A stretch of 35,592 nt of DNA from Scytonema sp. UIC 10036 (GTDB lineage Bacteria; Cyanobacteriota; Cyanobacteriia; Cyanobacteriales; Nostocaceae): NCBI RefSeq assembly GCF_009725235.1, contig NZ_WJFC01000130.1, forward strand, positions 1-35,592, in the 5' to 3' direction. A program made the translations under genes and the position numbers. Shown one piece after another: positions 1 through 8,641 of the stretch (the stretch's first letter is position 1; each line of letters starts with the position of its first letter). Under the pieces are notes generated by a model that did not search any database, was not told the DNA's origin, and worked only from the letters and a program-made list of their open reading frames with translations.

Positions 1-33
1 TATGTGTATAATAGACAGAACAAAACAGTGACC

Positions 34-89
34 ACTAACAACTAACAACCAACAACAAACAACCAACAACCAACAACCAACAACTAACC
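34..89. repeat. Heptanucleotide tandem repeat (STRR)
   Basis: Eight consecutive 7-bp units of the ACYAACA type (ACTAACA, ACCAACA, ACAAACA) fill the stretch directly before the histidine kinase start codon at 92. Short heptamer arrays of this kind are typical of heterocystous cyanobacteria. No Shine-Dalgarno sequence is visible between the repeat and the ATG. Confidence 0.85.
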
Positions 90-91
90 CT

Positions 92-1216
92 ATGAATCCA
101 ACCAAAATCCTAATTGTTGAAGATGAACAACTCGTTGCTGACGATCTGAGAGAAACACTAGAGTATCTAGGATACATTGTCCCGACTATGGTCGCAACAG
201 GAGAAGAAGCTATTGTCATGGTTGAATCACTGCAACCCGATTTAGTATTAATGGATATTCGACTTGCAGGAGAAATGGACGGAGTAGAAGCTTCCGAACA
301 AATTCAATCTCGTTTTAACGTACCTGTCGTCTATCTTACTGCCAATGCAGATCGAGCCACTTTAGAAAGAGTGAAAGCCACCCAACCGTTTGGATATATT
401 TTAAAACCCTTTGACGAAAGAATATTATCTACTACTATTGAGATTGCTGTATCGCGACATCAAGCAGAATTTGAGGTACAAAAGGCATTGTCCACAGCTC
501 AATCAGATAAACAGGTTGCTCAGTCCCTAACCCAACAGAAATCTCAGTATCTTTATATGGCAGCCCACGAGTTTCGCAATCCCCTAACAACGATTAGGCT
601 TGGTGCGGAAATACTCAAACACTATGGCGACCAAATGACGCAAGAAAGCAAAGAAAGCCAACTCAACCGCATTCAATGTGCTACAGAAGATTTAATGTAT
701 TTGTTAGAAGATATATTAACATTAGGACAAGCTGAAACAGGAAAAATTCACTACGAACCAGTTTCTATGGATTTAGTTTCCTTTTGTAGGGAACAAGTAG
801 AAGCTTTGCAAATGACAGTAGGAGAGGAGTACACCATAAAGTATTTGGTCAAAGGTGACAAACGGACTGCTTATCTTGATGAAAAACTCCTCTGGCACTT
901 ATTGAATAATTTGCTTTCCAACGCTATTAAATACTCCCCACAAGGTGGTGAAGTATCGCTCACTTTGTACTGGGAAGATGACAACATTTGTTTTGAAGTA
1001 CGGGACAAAGGAATTGGAATTCCACCAGACGCGCACGCAAATCTGTTTGAACCATTCCAACGAGCTCTTAATGTAGGTAAGATTCCCGGTACGGGATTGG
1101 GATTGGCAATTGTGAAGCAGTGTGTTGATATGCACGAGGGTTCAATTAGTTTTGACAGTGCGATCGGTGAAGGTACGACTTTTGTCGTTAAGCTACCAGT
1201 TAAAGAAAAAGATTGA
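92..1216 (+). CDS. Receiver-histidine kinase hybrid
   Basis: This 374-residue cytoplasmic two-component protein has an N-terminal receiver domain (about residues 4-120) with the acidic pocket at E10-D11, the phospho-acceptor D55 in LVLMDIRL and the conserved lysine in ILKPFDE near 105. A short helical linker leads to a HisKA dimerisation domain with H159 in the H-box (MAAHEFRNPL). A HATPase_c domain follows, with an N-box around 271-280, G1 (DKGIGI, 305-310) and G2 (GTGLGLAI, 333-340). There are no membrane segments or input domains, so the signal probably enters through phosphorylation of the receiver by another kinase. All catalytic residues look intact. It stands alone, with no response regulator gene beside it. 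The ATG at 92 directly follows a heptamer repeat and has no obvious ribosome binding site. The partner and signal cannot be told from sequence. Confidence 0.93.
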   Translation: MNPTKILIVEDEQLVADDLRETLEYLGYIVPTMVATGEEAIVMVESLQPDLVLMDIRLAGEMDGVEASEQIQSRFNVPVVYLTANADRATLERVKATQPFGYILKPFDERILSTTIEIAVSRHQAEFEVQKALSTAQSDKQVAQSLTQQKSQYLYMAAHEFRNPLTTIRLGAEILKHYGDQMTQESKESQLNRIQCATEDLMYLLEDILTLGQAETGKIHYEPVSMDLVSFCREQVEALQMTVGEEYTIKYLVKGDKRTAYLDEKLLWHLLNNLLSNAIKYSPQGGEVSLTLYWEDDNICFEVRDKGIGIPPDAHANLFEPFQRALNVGKIPGTGLGLAIVKQCVDMHEGSISFDSAIGEGTTFVVKLPVKEKD

Positions 1217-1269
1217 GAATAGGTTGAATTCTGTATATTAATAATAAAAAAATTACATTTTTTGACAGA

Positions 1270-1387
1270 TGTTGGGTAAACCCGTGGAGAAACCGAAAAA
1301 TCCGAAAACACGTAGGTTGGGTTGAGGAACGAAACCCAACATTTACAGACGTTTGTTAGGTAAACCCGTGGAGAAACCTAACCTACA
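1270..1387. repeat. Direct repeats and hairpin in intergenic DNA
   Basis: The gap 1217-1548 has no convincing gene. It holds an exact 20-bp direct repeat, GGTAAACCCGTGGAGAAACC, at 1275-1294 and 1359-1378. Between the copies lies a hairpin with perfect 8-bp arms, GTTGGGTT (1316-1323) and AACCCAAC (1333-1340). Around 1421-1450 there is a further dispersed motif (CTTTGCGTCTTTGCGGTTC) that recurs near 18725 and 29275. The structured 5' part could also act as the kinase terminator, but no clear U-tract follows. Confidence 0.6.
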
Positions 1388-1548
1388 AAAATTCTTATCC
1401 CTTGTAATATTGCTTACTCCCTTGCTCTTTGCGTCTTTGCGGTTCTTTTAAATAAGTAGTCTTTAAGGAGATAGAATATTAAATTATACTCAGTATATAA
1501 TTATAATTGAGATGCATGCGAAGACAGCGCAACTACGAACAAATTATT

Positions 1549-2289
1549 TTACACACGATCGAATATAATTCGCTGTTCGCGACACGTGCGATCGTAGGTT
1601 GCACCCAAATCAACAGGTAAGCAAAGCCCGCCACGCAACCAAAGTGGTAAGGTTGGTAGCGAATCACCAATGTTAAAACTTTCGTGCCAAATATCCAAAC
1701 TTGGTTGTTCAGAACGTTCTATAACCCGATAAGCAACAGCATACAAAGTTGGTTGGCGGGAAGAACTTGTCCTGTCTCTTGAATCTTCAGGAGAGAGCGA
1801 ACTTATTTGAGCCATCAATGCATCATGCAAATTGGCATTTCTGGTAGTCACCACATCAATCACGACTAGCCCAATACCTTGTTGAAGGTAAGTTTGACAT
1901 TTTGCGACAAATGCGTTTTGATGGCTTAATCGATCTTTATTAGCTGGACTCACAAGCTCGATCGCTCCTGCTAAAATTGGTCCTGCTTCTGTGTTAAAAA
2001 TGCTAATTTCAACGGCTTCACTAGTAGGTTGAAAGGATATGGTTTGTGATGGTGTTGGCGGTTTCCATTGAGGTTGAGTGTCAAGTGGTAAATTAACCTT
2101 ATCATTTCCCAATTCTTCAAACGTGGCAACATCAATTTCAATGCCAAACTGTACGTTGGGTTCTGCAAAATAGCCCTGTGGAAGGCGCTGGTTTAAATCT
2201 GAGGAAATATAGGTCGCCCAAGCATTGTGAAAGGCGTGCCAATGCCGACGTATACTCAGAGGAGGATGGAAGTGATCTAATAGAACCAT
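1549..2289 (-). CDS. DUF4058-like protein
   Basis: About 246 residues and probably cytoplasmic. The N-terminus (MVLLDHFHPP) and the later block AIELVSPANKDR followed by GIGLVVIDVVTTR resemble DUF4058-type proteins, in which an acidic residue before SPxNK and a hydrophobic-D strand recall a PD-(D/E)XK nuclease-like core. This family assignment is from memory and is moderately sure; no activity is claimed. The frame can be extended to a GTG at 2301, but that codon overlaps the AGGAG that would serve as ribosome binding site. The ATG at 2289, 11 nt downstream of AGGAG, is the better start. The gene lies 61 bp downstream of the large caspase gene on the same strand. The region 2260-2340, covering its 5' end and upstream DNA, is duplicated at 8175-8258. 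Confidence 0.6.
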   Translation of the reverse strand: MVLLDHFHPPLSIRRHWHAFHNAWATYISSDLNQRLPQGYFAEPNVQFGIEIDVATFEELGNDKVNLPLDTQPQWKPPTPSQTISFQPTSEAVEISIFNTEAGPILAGAIELVSPANKDRLSHQNAFVAKCQTYLQQGIGLVVIDVVTTRNANLHDALMAQISSLSPEDSRDRTSSSRQPTLYAVAYRVIERSEQPSLDIWHESFNIGDSLPTLPLWLRGGLCLPVDLGATYDRTCREQRIIFDRV

Positions 2290-2350
2290 GTCGTCACGCA
2301 CTCCTATCCGCTATCCATCCCCTATAGTATAGAGAATTTTTGTGAAGTTT

Positions 2351-5300
2351 TCACGAATCATTTGGAATTGCAATATATTCATAATTAGATCGCGATCGCC
2401 ACTGTCGCTCCACAACTTTGACTAATTGACTTTTGTGAGTGCTTTCACCGTTAATAAACCCGATCCTACCGCTAGCCCCATTTGCATAAAAGTTATGCTC
2501 TTGGAGCACTTCGGCTACACGTTCACGGGTACTTGTCTTAAAAAGAGCAGCAATCAAGACTTGGGTTGCATCATAAGACATAGCTGTTCGCCAACTGACA
2601 GATCCGCGCCAAAGCTGTTGAGCTTGTGAAGTAAATTTTGAACCAGATTTTTCAGATGTTTCTCTGTTCCAAGGAACTGCAAGAACCATGTCTTTGGCAT
2701 TGTTTGCGCCTATTTCTAAGGTAACAGGTGAATATAAACTATCTCCACCTAAAACGGGAAGTCGTTGTTTTTCGGCGTTGTTCTTCAAAACTTCCATTGC
2801 TATGTTGAGTTTTTCTGTATTAGGCAACAAGACTAAGACTTCAGCCCCAGCTTTCAGCAACTCATTGATACTGTTAGCCGCATGAAAATCATTAGATGCA
2901 AAATCAAACACGCTTGCTATCTGCTCGGATTTTATAGTCCGTTCAAACTCTGATTTGAAGGAACGACTATAATCACTTTGAGAATTGTAGAATATAGCAA
3001 CTTTCTTGGTGTTTAATTGATGCTTTTCCATATACTTAGCTAAGGCAGTTACAGCTTCTCGATCGCTAGGAACTGTGCGGAAAAGATAGTTACCAAATCC
3101 AAAACGGCTTTTAGTCAGATTCACTGAAGTACTGACTGGAAAAATTACCACAAGTTTGTTATCTTCGTAAACCCTACTTGTTACCTGCTCGACATCACTG
3201 GCAAAGTTTCCAACAACACCTAATATCTGAGAATTTTTCACTAACTGTTTCGCAATTTCTCGGGCTACCTTAGGGTTATTTTCATCATCAGCGATTAAAA
3301 CTTGCAGTTTCACACCATTGATTCCACCAGCGAGGTTAATTTCATTTTGTGCTTGGGCAACTCCTCGCAAAATTTCTAATGCACCATTAACATTGCTTCC
3401 TAATGGCACTGAGACAGCGATCGCATAAGATTTTTGCTGACCAATTTCTGCATTATTTTTATAAATTAATGCTTCTGGATCGTTAGGATTCTGATTTAAA
3501 TACCTCTGCAAAAATTGGGCAGCATCAGTGAATTTGCCATCAATAAAAGCATCTATTCCAGCCACCTTGTCAGGGTGGGGTCGAGTTGGTACAAGATTTT
3601 TGTCACCACTGCTGATTTTCACTTTTGCAATGGCTTCTGAAACAGAATTGCAGATATGTTGATTATTTTTACCAAGATCGTCCTTGCGGTAAATTTCGAC
3701 CAATTGACAACCCCGCGCCAATGCTGTGTTTAAATCAAAGAGTTCTGTGTCCCAGAACAGCGCAGTCCCATCAGGGCTAGCCGAAGCCAGTGTTTTGCCA
3801 TCAGGACTAAAGCTAACGCCATAGATTGGAGCTGTGTGTCCTTTAAGAACGGTGATTTTTGTACCTGAGGAAGCATGCCAAAGTCTAATAGTTCTGTCAC
3901 TACTACCAGAAGCTAAGATATCTGAGTTAGGGAGAAAATTCACACTATTAACTCCTTCTCCATGTCCTTTTAGTGTGTCAAGGAACTTACCATCAGGAAT
4001 ACTCCAGAGTTGAACTGTTTTCGCCTCATTCCCTGACGCCAGTATTTTACCGTCGGAACTAAAACTGAGACTATTAACTGGTGCTGACGCAACGAGTGTT
4101 TTAATAAGCTGACGCTGTTTTACATCCCAAAGCTGAATGATTTTTGTACTTCCTGAAGCTAATATGTTGCCATCGGGGCTAAAGCTGATGCTCAAAACTT
4201 TATTTGTTTGTGGAAGATTTACAAGTAAGTTACCTTCTCGATCCCAAAGCTTGATAGTTTTGTCCTCACTTGCGGAAGCTAATATCTTGCGATCGGGACT
4301 GAAACTGAGGCTTTTAACTTTTGTCTGATGCGCCTCCTGTAGTGTGCATTTTTTATTATTCACTAAATTGCAGAGTAAGATATTACCATCAGTATCCCCT
4401 GATGCTAGTATCTGACCATCTGGACTAAAGCTGGTGGTAATAAGCTCACTTTTATTTCCTAAGAATTGCCTTAATTTCTTACCATCCAAGTTTCTCCATA
4501 AGACTAAATCATTACCAGCCGTTACGACAGTCTTGCTATCAGGGCTAAAGCTAATACTAAACAGTTTTTTGGTGTACTCAGAAAGATTTCTAATATCCTC
4601 ACTATTAATGCCCCAGAGTTTAATAACAGTGTCAATACCTGCGGAAGCGAGAATTTTGCCATCTGGGCTAATACTGACACTGCGGACAGCACTACTATGT
4701 CCAGCTAAAGTTTTTAGTTCTCTGCCATCGTCAACGCGCCAGAATTTGATGGTAGTGTCATCACTTGCTGAAATTAATGTTTTGCCATCAGTGCTAAAGA
4801 TGGCGCTAAAAACATTAGATTTATGCCCAGTGAGGGTTTTCAGCTTTTTACCCTCTGGAACGTTCCAAAGTACAATTGTCCGATCGGCACTAAAAGAGGC
4901 TAACATCTTACCATCGGGACTAAAGCTGACGCCGTAAACGAGCGAGCTATGTTCGGGTAAAGTTTTGAGTAACTTACCTTCCCGACTCCAAATCCATACT
5001 TGTCGATCTTCGTTACCTGCTGCAATTATCTTCCCATCAGGGCTAAAGCTGAGTCCATGAAACGAGTATGGTTTTGGGCTACCAGTAGCCTTGTTGTTAT
5101 CTTTATCTTCTTTTATCGCTTTCAGAATTTGTTGAGAAAGTTCAAGCGTGTTCAAAAACTTCAACTTACCATCGCTAATACTCCAGAGTTTTATAGTTCC
5201 GTCCCAACTAGACGAAGCTAGTATCTTCCCATCGGGGCTGAAACTCACACTATATACTTCTGCTGTGTGTGCTTGGGTGCGATCGTCAAGTAACTTGCCG

Positions 5301-8152
5301 GTGATGCTCCAGAGTTTGATACTTCGATCGTAACTTCCTGAAACGAGCATTTGTCCGTTGGGACTAAAGCTCACACTATTGACAATATTGTTATAACCTG
5401 CCAGTGTATTCAGGGTTTCGCCTTTTAAATTCCAAAGTTTAATTGTCGTATCAACACTTGTGGAAGCAACGATCTGCCCATTTGGGCTGAAGGCGAGATT
5501 CCGAATAGTATTTTTGTGTCCTAACAAGCGCTTGCGTTCGCGCACCCAGTAGACTGCTTGATGGAGTGCTGTCATTGCCTGCAACTTAGTATCATTCTCT
5601 ATTCCTATAGGCACTTGCAGCAGTTTGCCAGCTTTGAGACTTTCGTTTAATGCTTCTAACTGCTTATTAGAGTTAAAGGATGCATCGCTCGTAGCCGCCA
5701 GTCTTCCCGTATCAGCGTTTCGACTCTGACACCATTGAATAAAAGCAAATCCCGATACCACAGCAAAGGCTGTAGCAATTAAACCTGTTCTTATCCTGCG
5801 GTTATTTTTTCGCCTCTGGACGCTACGCTGTACAAACTCGGCTTCTACTACGTTATACCAATTGTTTGGTGAGTGGAGTATTTCTTTAAGAACATCTAAA
5901 TAGGGGTTGTTATACCATAAAAAATTTGCTTGTTCGTATCTTTGCTGAAGATACTTTAACCAATTGCGGGGATGCGTATTCCAATAAAATTTGTCTGGCT
6001 GTTTACTTTTCCATTCCTCTGCCACAGGTGTCAGGCGTCGTTGTAGAATTAAGGTCTCTTCTGTCTCCTGTTTTATCCACTCGCGGAGTCGATCCCATCC
6101 CCGCACCAAAGCATCATGAGCTGGTTCGACGTATTCACTTTTTTTCTCATCTTGTCCTTTCACCAAAAGACGCGCTTGTGTAAAAACGTCAATCACCTCA
6201 TAAACTTTCTCCTTAAACGGCTGTGGATATTCTAGCTCCGTCATAAATACCTTTCTACGAGCCAAATCACCACTTCCTTCCGTCACCATCCGGATCGTTA
6301 CATATTTGATGATTTGGGCATAGTCTTTGTTTTGATTCACTAACCTACAGTAAATTTCATCCGCTCTTTTGGTAAGGCTACCAGTGACTTTACCTAAGTC
6401 TTCATAATCTTTGTGTTTAATGACTCGATTGTATTCCTCATTTTCTTGAACATTTTTATAAAATTTGCGGTAGAGTTCACTTAGAGTAAAAGAAAGTAGT
6501 GACAAACCACCAGGCATATCGATCGCTTCATCAATCAACCTATCAACTAAAGAGCTTTCTGATTCTTGTGTTTGTCCCTCAAAAAACAAAGCTATCTTTT
6601 CAGCCGGTTCGACAATTACTTCTCGTAATTCTTCCCGTGTCATTGGCGTCACTTCAAAACGCGCTTTTGACAAATCAATTTGGGCATTCTCTTGAATTAC
6701 GGATTGAAATAGCGATCGCAAAACTGGTTCATAATCGGAACGCAGCGTAACAACAATGCGTAACTGTTCTCCATACTCAATCATTGCCTTATTTAACTGT
6801 TTCAAAAACAGCTTTCGCTCGGTTTCGTTACGACATAAAGTCACTACTTCTTCTAATTGATCGATAACTAATAATAATTTTTTCTCTAAATTGACTTGAC
6901 TCCAATTACCCACTATTTCAGCAAGCCGAGCGGCATTTTCATTGAGCTTTTTACGCTCTAACTGAGTTTTGTTAGCTTTCAAAACAGGATTTTCTATATC
7001 ATTACATACCCTTGCCAAAGCAGTTAAGGGAGCTTCTCCCGGACGAATTGGATCTAAAATCAAGAATTCCGGCTGAGTAGAAACTTCTAATTCTGGTAAA
7101 ATTCCTGCTTTGACTAAGCTAGATTTTCCCGAGCCAGAAGTTCCTAATACTACACTTAGTGTTTCTTCTTTTATCTTTTGGAGAAGTTTTTTAATTAATT
7201 TTTTTCTTCCAAAAAACTTCTCCTTATCTTCTTTTTCAAAAGATAACAAACCTTTGTATGGATACCTTGGATCTTTTTCATCAGGGAGAGGAGCTTTTTT
7301 TAACGTGTTAGTTGCATTCAACCCTGGTGTCACAAATATGTATTTCCCAAAATCATGTTTTTTCAGCTGACTATATCCGGGTGTTTGTCCAGCTTGCAAA
7401 TCTAGAAATTTATTTTCTATATATTGAATAATTTCAGTAATAGTAATGATACCATCATTATTAATATCTGCATTATTTTCATTTTTTGGGTTTATAGCCT
7501 CAAATAAGGTTTGAGCAAAAGGAGAGTGTCGATCGCCGTCTCCTCGTTCCCCAAAACCATACAAAATATCTGCTGCAGTTTCGTTATAAGCAGAAGAAGT
7601 TATGACTTCTTGGGCATAACCTGCAATGTAGCGATTATACCGCTCTAGGTACATTTCTTCTTGTGGTAGTTGTGCTTGTCTGACAACCCAACGAAAGCTT
7701 CCAGCGAAGCAGCAATCCAAGATAATTAATAAGTGACGACAACCAAGTTTAACTAAAGCATCGTGAAGTCGCCGCATGGGTAGCAAGCTGTTGTTATCAC
7801 CGTTCATCGCATCTTGCGGGTAGATAAAGCCCTGGGGACCATCGTCTTTTTCATTACCTTTAATAGTGACACCATGTCCGGCAAAGTAAAATAAAATACG
7901 GTCATCAGGTTCTACGCTTTTATTGCCATCAGAGAAAGGAATAGTTTGATTTTCAAAAGCTGTCAGTAGATTGTCGAGGGTTTTACGAGTCGCTTGTTCA
8001 TCTAATAGTTGTAAAACCTCGTATTCATATCTGTCTTTTAAAATTTTGGTCAATTCACAAGTATCATTAACAGCAGTTTTCAGTTTCCAATGAGGTACTT
8101 TGTACTCATTGATACCAATTATGACCGCGTAGCTGTTTTTGATTGTATCCAT
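2351..8152 (-). CDS. Caspase-STAND-WD40-periplasmic binding protein
   Basis: A 1933-residue multidomain protein. Residues 5-275 form a caspase-like (peptidase C14) domain with catalytic H93 (FYFAGHG) and C148 (LDCCFAG). A canonical EF-hand loop lies at 229-240 (D229, N231, D233, T237, E240). From about 298 comes a STAND-type P-loop NTPase with Walker A GTSGSGKSS (337-345) and Walker B LLLVIDQLEE (427-435), followed by a helical region. A hydrophobic segment at 789-808, after a basic stretch, is a likely transmembrane helix. Fourteen WD40 repeats (about 880-1470) would make two seven-bladed propellers. A short TPR-like linker (1530-1565) precedes a Peripla_BP_6 ligand-binding domain (about 1575-1920) of the branched-chain amino acid type. 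The likely topology is a cytoplasmic protease and NTPase with external sensing domains. Ligand, substrate and function are unknown; a role in signalling or programmed death is inference. Confidence 0.9.
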   Translation of the reverse strand: MDTIKNSYAVIIGINEYKVPHWKLKTAVNDTCELTKILKDRYEYEVLQLLDEQATRKTLDNLLTAFENQTIPFSDGNKSVEPDDRILFYFAGHGVTIKGNEKDDGPQGFIYPQDAMNGDNNSLLPMRRLHDALVKLGCRHLLIILDCCFAGSFRWVVRQAQLPQEEMYLERYNRYIAGYAQEVITSSAYNETAADILYGFGERGDGDRHSPFAQTLFEAINPKNENNADINNDGIITITEIIQYIENKFLDLQAGQTPGYSQLKKHDFGKYIFVTPGLNATNTLKKAPLPDEKDPRYPYKGLLSFEKEDKEKFFGRKKLIKKLLQKIKEETLSVVLGTSGSGKSSLVKAGILPELEVSTQPEFLILDPIRPGEAPLTALARVCNDIENPVLKANKTQLERKKLNENAARLAEIVGNWSQVNLEKKLLLVIDQLEEVVTLCRNETERKLFLKQLNKAMIEYGEQLRIVVTLRSDYEPVLRSLFQSVIQENAQIDLSKARFEVTPMTREELREVIVEPAEKIALFFEGQTQESESSLVDRLIDEAIDMPGGLSLLSFTLSELYRKFYKNVQENEEYNRVIKHKDYEDLGKVTGSLTKRADEIYCRLVNQNKDYAQIIKYVTIRMVTEGSGDLARRKVFMTELEYPQPFKEKVYEVIDVFTQARLLVKGQDEKKSEYVEPAHDALVRGWDRLREWIKQETEETLILQRRLTPVAEEWKSKQPDKFYWNTHPRNWLKYLQQRYEQANFLWYNNPYLDVLKEILHSPNNWYNVVEAEFVQRSVQRRKNNRRIRTGLIATAFAVVSGFAFIQWCQSRNADTGRLAATSDASFNSNKQLEALNESLKAGKLLQVPIGIENDTKLQAMTALHQAVYWVRERKRLLGHKNTIRNLAFSPNGQIVASTSVDTTIKLWNLKGETLNTLAGYNNIVNSVSFSPNGQMLVSGSYDRSIKLWSITGKLLDDRTQAHTAEVYSVSFSPDGKILASSSWDGTIKLWSISDGKLKFLNTLELSQQILKAIKEDKDNNKATGSPKPYSFHGLSFSPDGKIIAAGNEDRQVWIWSREGKLLKTLPEHSSLVYGVSFSPDGKMLASFSADRTIVLWNVPEGKKLKTLTGHKSNVFSAIFSTDGKTLISASDDTTIKFWRVDDGRELKTLAGHSSAVRSVSISPDGKILASAGIDTVIKLWGINSEDIRNLSEYTKKLFSISFSPDSKTVVTAGNDLVLWRNLDGKKLRQFLGNKSELITTSFSPDGQILASGDTDGNILLCNLVNNKKCTLQEAHQTKVKSLSFSPDRKILASASEDKTIKLWDREGNLLVNLPQTNKVLSISFSPDGNILASGSTKIIQLWDVKQRQLIKTLVASAPVNSLSFSSDGKILASGNEAKTVQLWSIPDGKFLDTLKGHGEGVNSVNFLPNSDILASGSSDRTIRLWHASSGTKITVLKGHTAPIYGVSFSPDGKTLASASPDGTALFWDTELFDLNTALARGCQLVEIYRKDDLGKNNQHICNSVSEAIAKVKISSGDKNLVPTRPHPDKVAGIDAFIDGKFTDAAQFLQRYLNQNPNDPEALIYKNNAEIGQQKSYAIAVSVPLGSNVNGALEILRGVAQAQNEINLAGGINGVKLQVLIADDENNPKVAREIAKQLVKNSQILGVVGNFASDVEQVTSRVYEDNKLVVIFPVSTSVNLTKSRFGFGNYLFRTVPSDREAVTALAKYMEKHQLNTKKVAIFYNSQSDYSRSFKSEFERTIKSEQIASVFDFASNDFHAANSINELLKAGAEVLVLLPNTEKLNIAMEVLKNNAEKQRLPVLGGDSLYSPVTLEIGANNAKDMVLAVPWNRETSEKSGSKFTSQAQQLWRGSVSWRTAMSYDATQVLIAALFKTSTRERVAEVLQEHNFYANGASGRIGFINGESTHKSQLVKVVERQWRSRSNYEYIAIPNDS

Positions 8153-8207
8153 ACAATATGTACCGAGCCATACTTAAAGGAGGGTGAAAACGATCCAATA
8201 GCACCAT
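8106..8207 (-). pseudogene. Remnant 5' end of a DUF4058-like paralogue
   Basis: Read on the minus strand, the segment begins MVLLDRFHPPLS, nearly identical to the start of the 1549-2289 protein, then diverges. The similarity extends upstream over the AGGAG and AT-rich leader to about 8258, matching 2260-2340. The frame continues for 33 codons and overlaps the first 47 nt of the caspase gene in another frame. It is either a dead remnant or a short upstream reading frame that could influence caspase translation, which has no good ribosome binding site of its own. Confidence 0.65.
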
Positions 8208-8363
8208 GTCGTCACGCACTCCTATACTGCTATCTTTCCCCTTCAGAATAGAGAATTTTTACAAACAATTCTCGTATTATACCATATTATCAAATGATGG
8301 TTACATAATGTTTTAGCAATACTAAATAAGTTGTAAAAAAATGCACCAAAGTGCTAAAGCCGT

Positions 8364-8560
8364 CCCCCCTTAGTAAGGCTACGGTGTACACACAAGTTGG
8401 TTTTACCCCACCCTAACCCTCCCCTTGGAAAGGGGAGGGAACTAGAAATTCAATTTCCCCCCAATCCATCGGGGGGATTAAGGGGGGTAAATTTAACGCT
8501 AAAACCTTTGTTTGTGAACTATTTCAGACTTCTGTGTACACCGTAGCTTAGTAAGGGGGG
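8364..8560. mobile_element. MITE-like element, 197 bp
   Basis: Two nearly perfect 28-29 bp inverted repeats, 8364-8392 and 8533-8560, both starting CCCCCCTTA at the outer edge and ending GGTGTACACA inwards, bound a 140-bp interior. The interior holds G- and C-rich palindromes (for example CCTCCCCTTGG and its complement around 8415-8435). There is no coding capacity. The structure fits a miniature inverted-repeat element mobilised in trans. No clear target-site duplication could be read. The rest of 8261-8641 is AT-rich with no gene. Confidence 0.6.
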
Positions 8561-8641
8561 ATGAAAGGGGGGTCACAACAATTTCAAATTCTCACAAATG
8601 ATTTAGGATTGCTATTGTTATGTTAAAACAATAAAAAGACG

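Noticed and set aside
4137..4937. Plus-strand open frames opposite the WD40 region of the large protein
   Set aside because: They mirror the repeated WD40 codons on the minus strand and have no start signals or family similarity.
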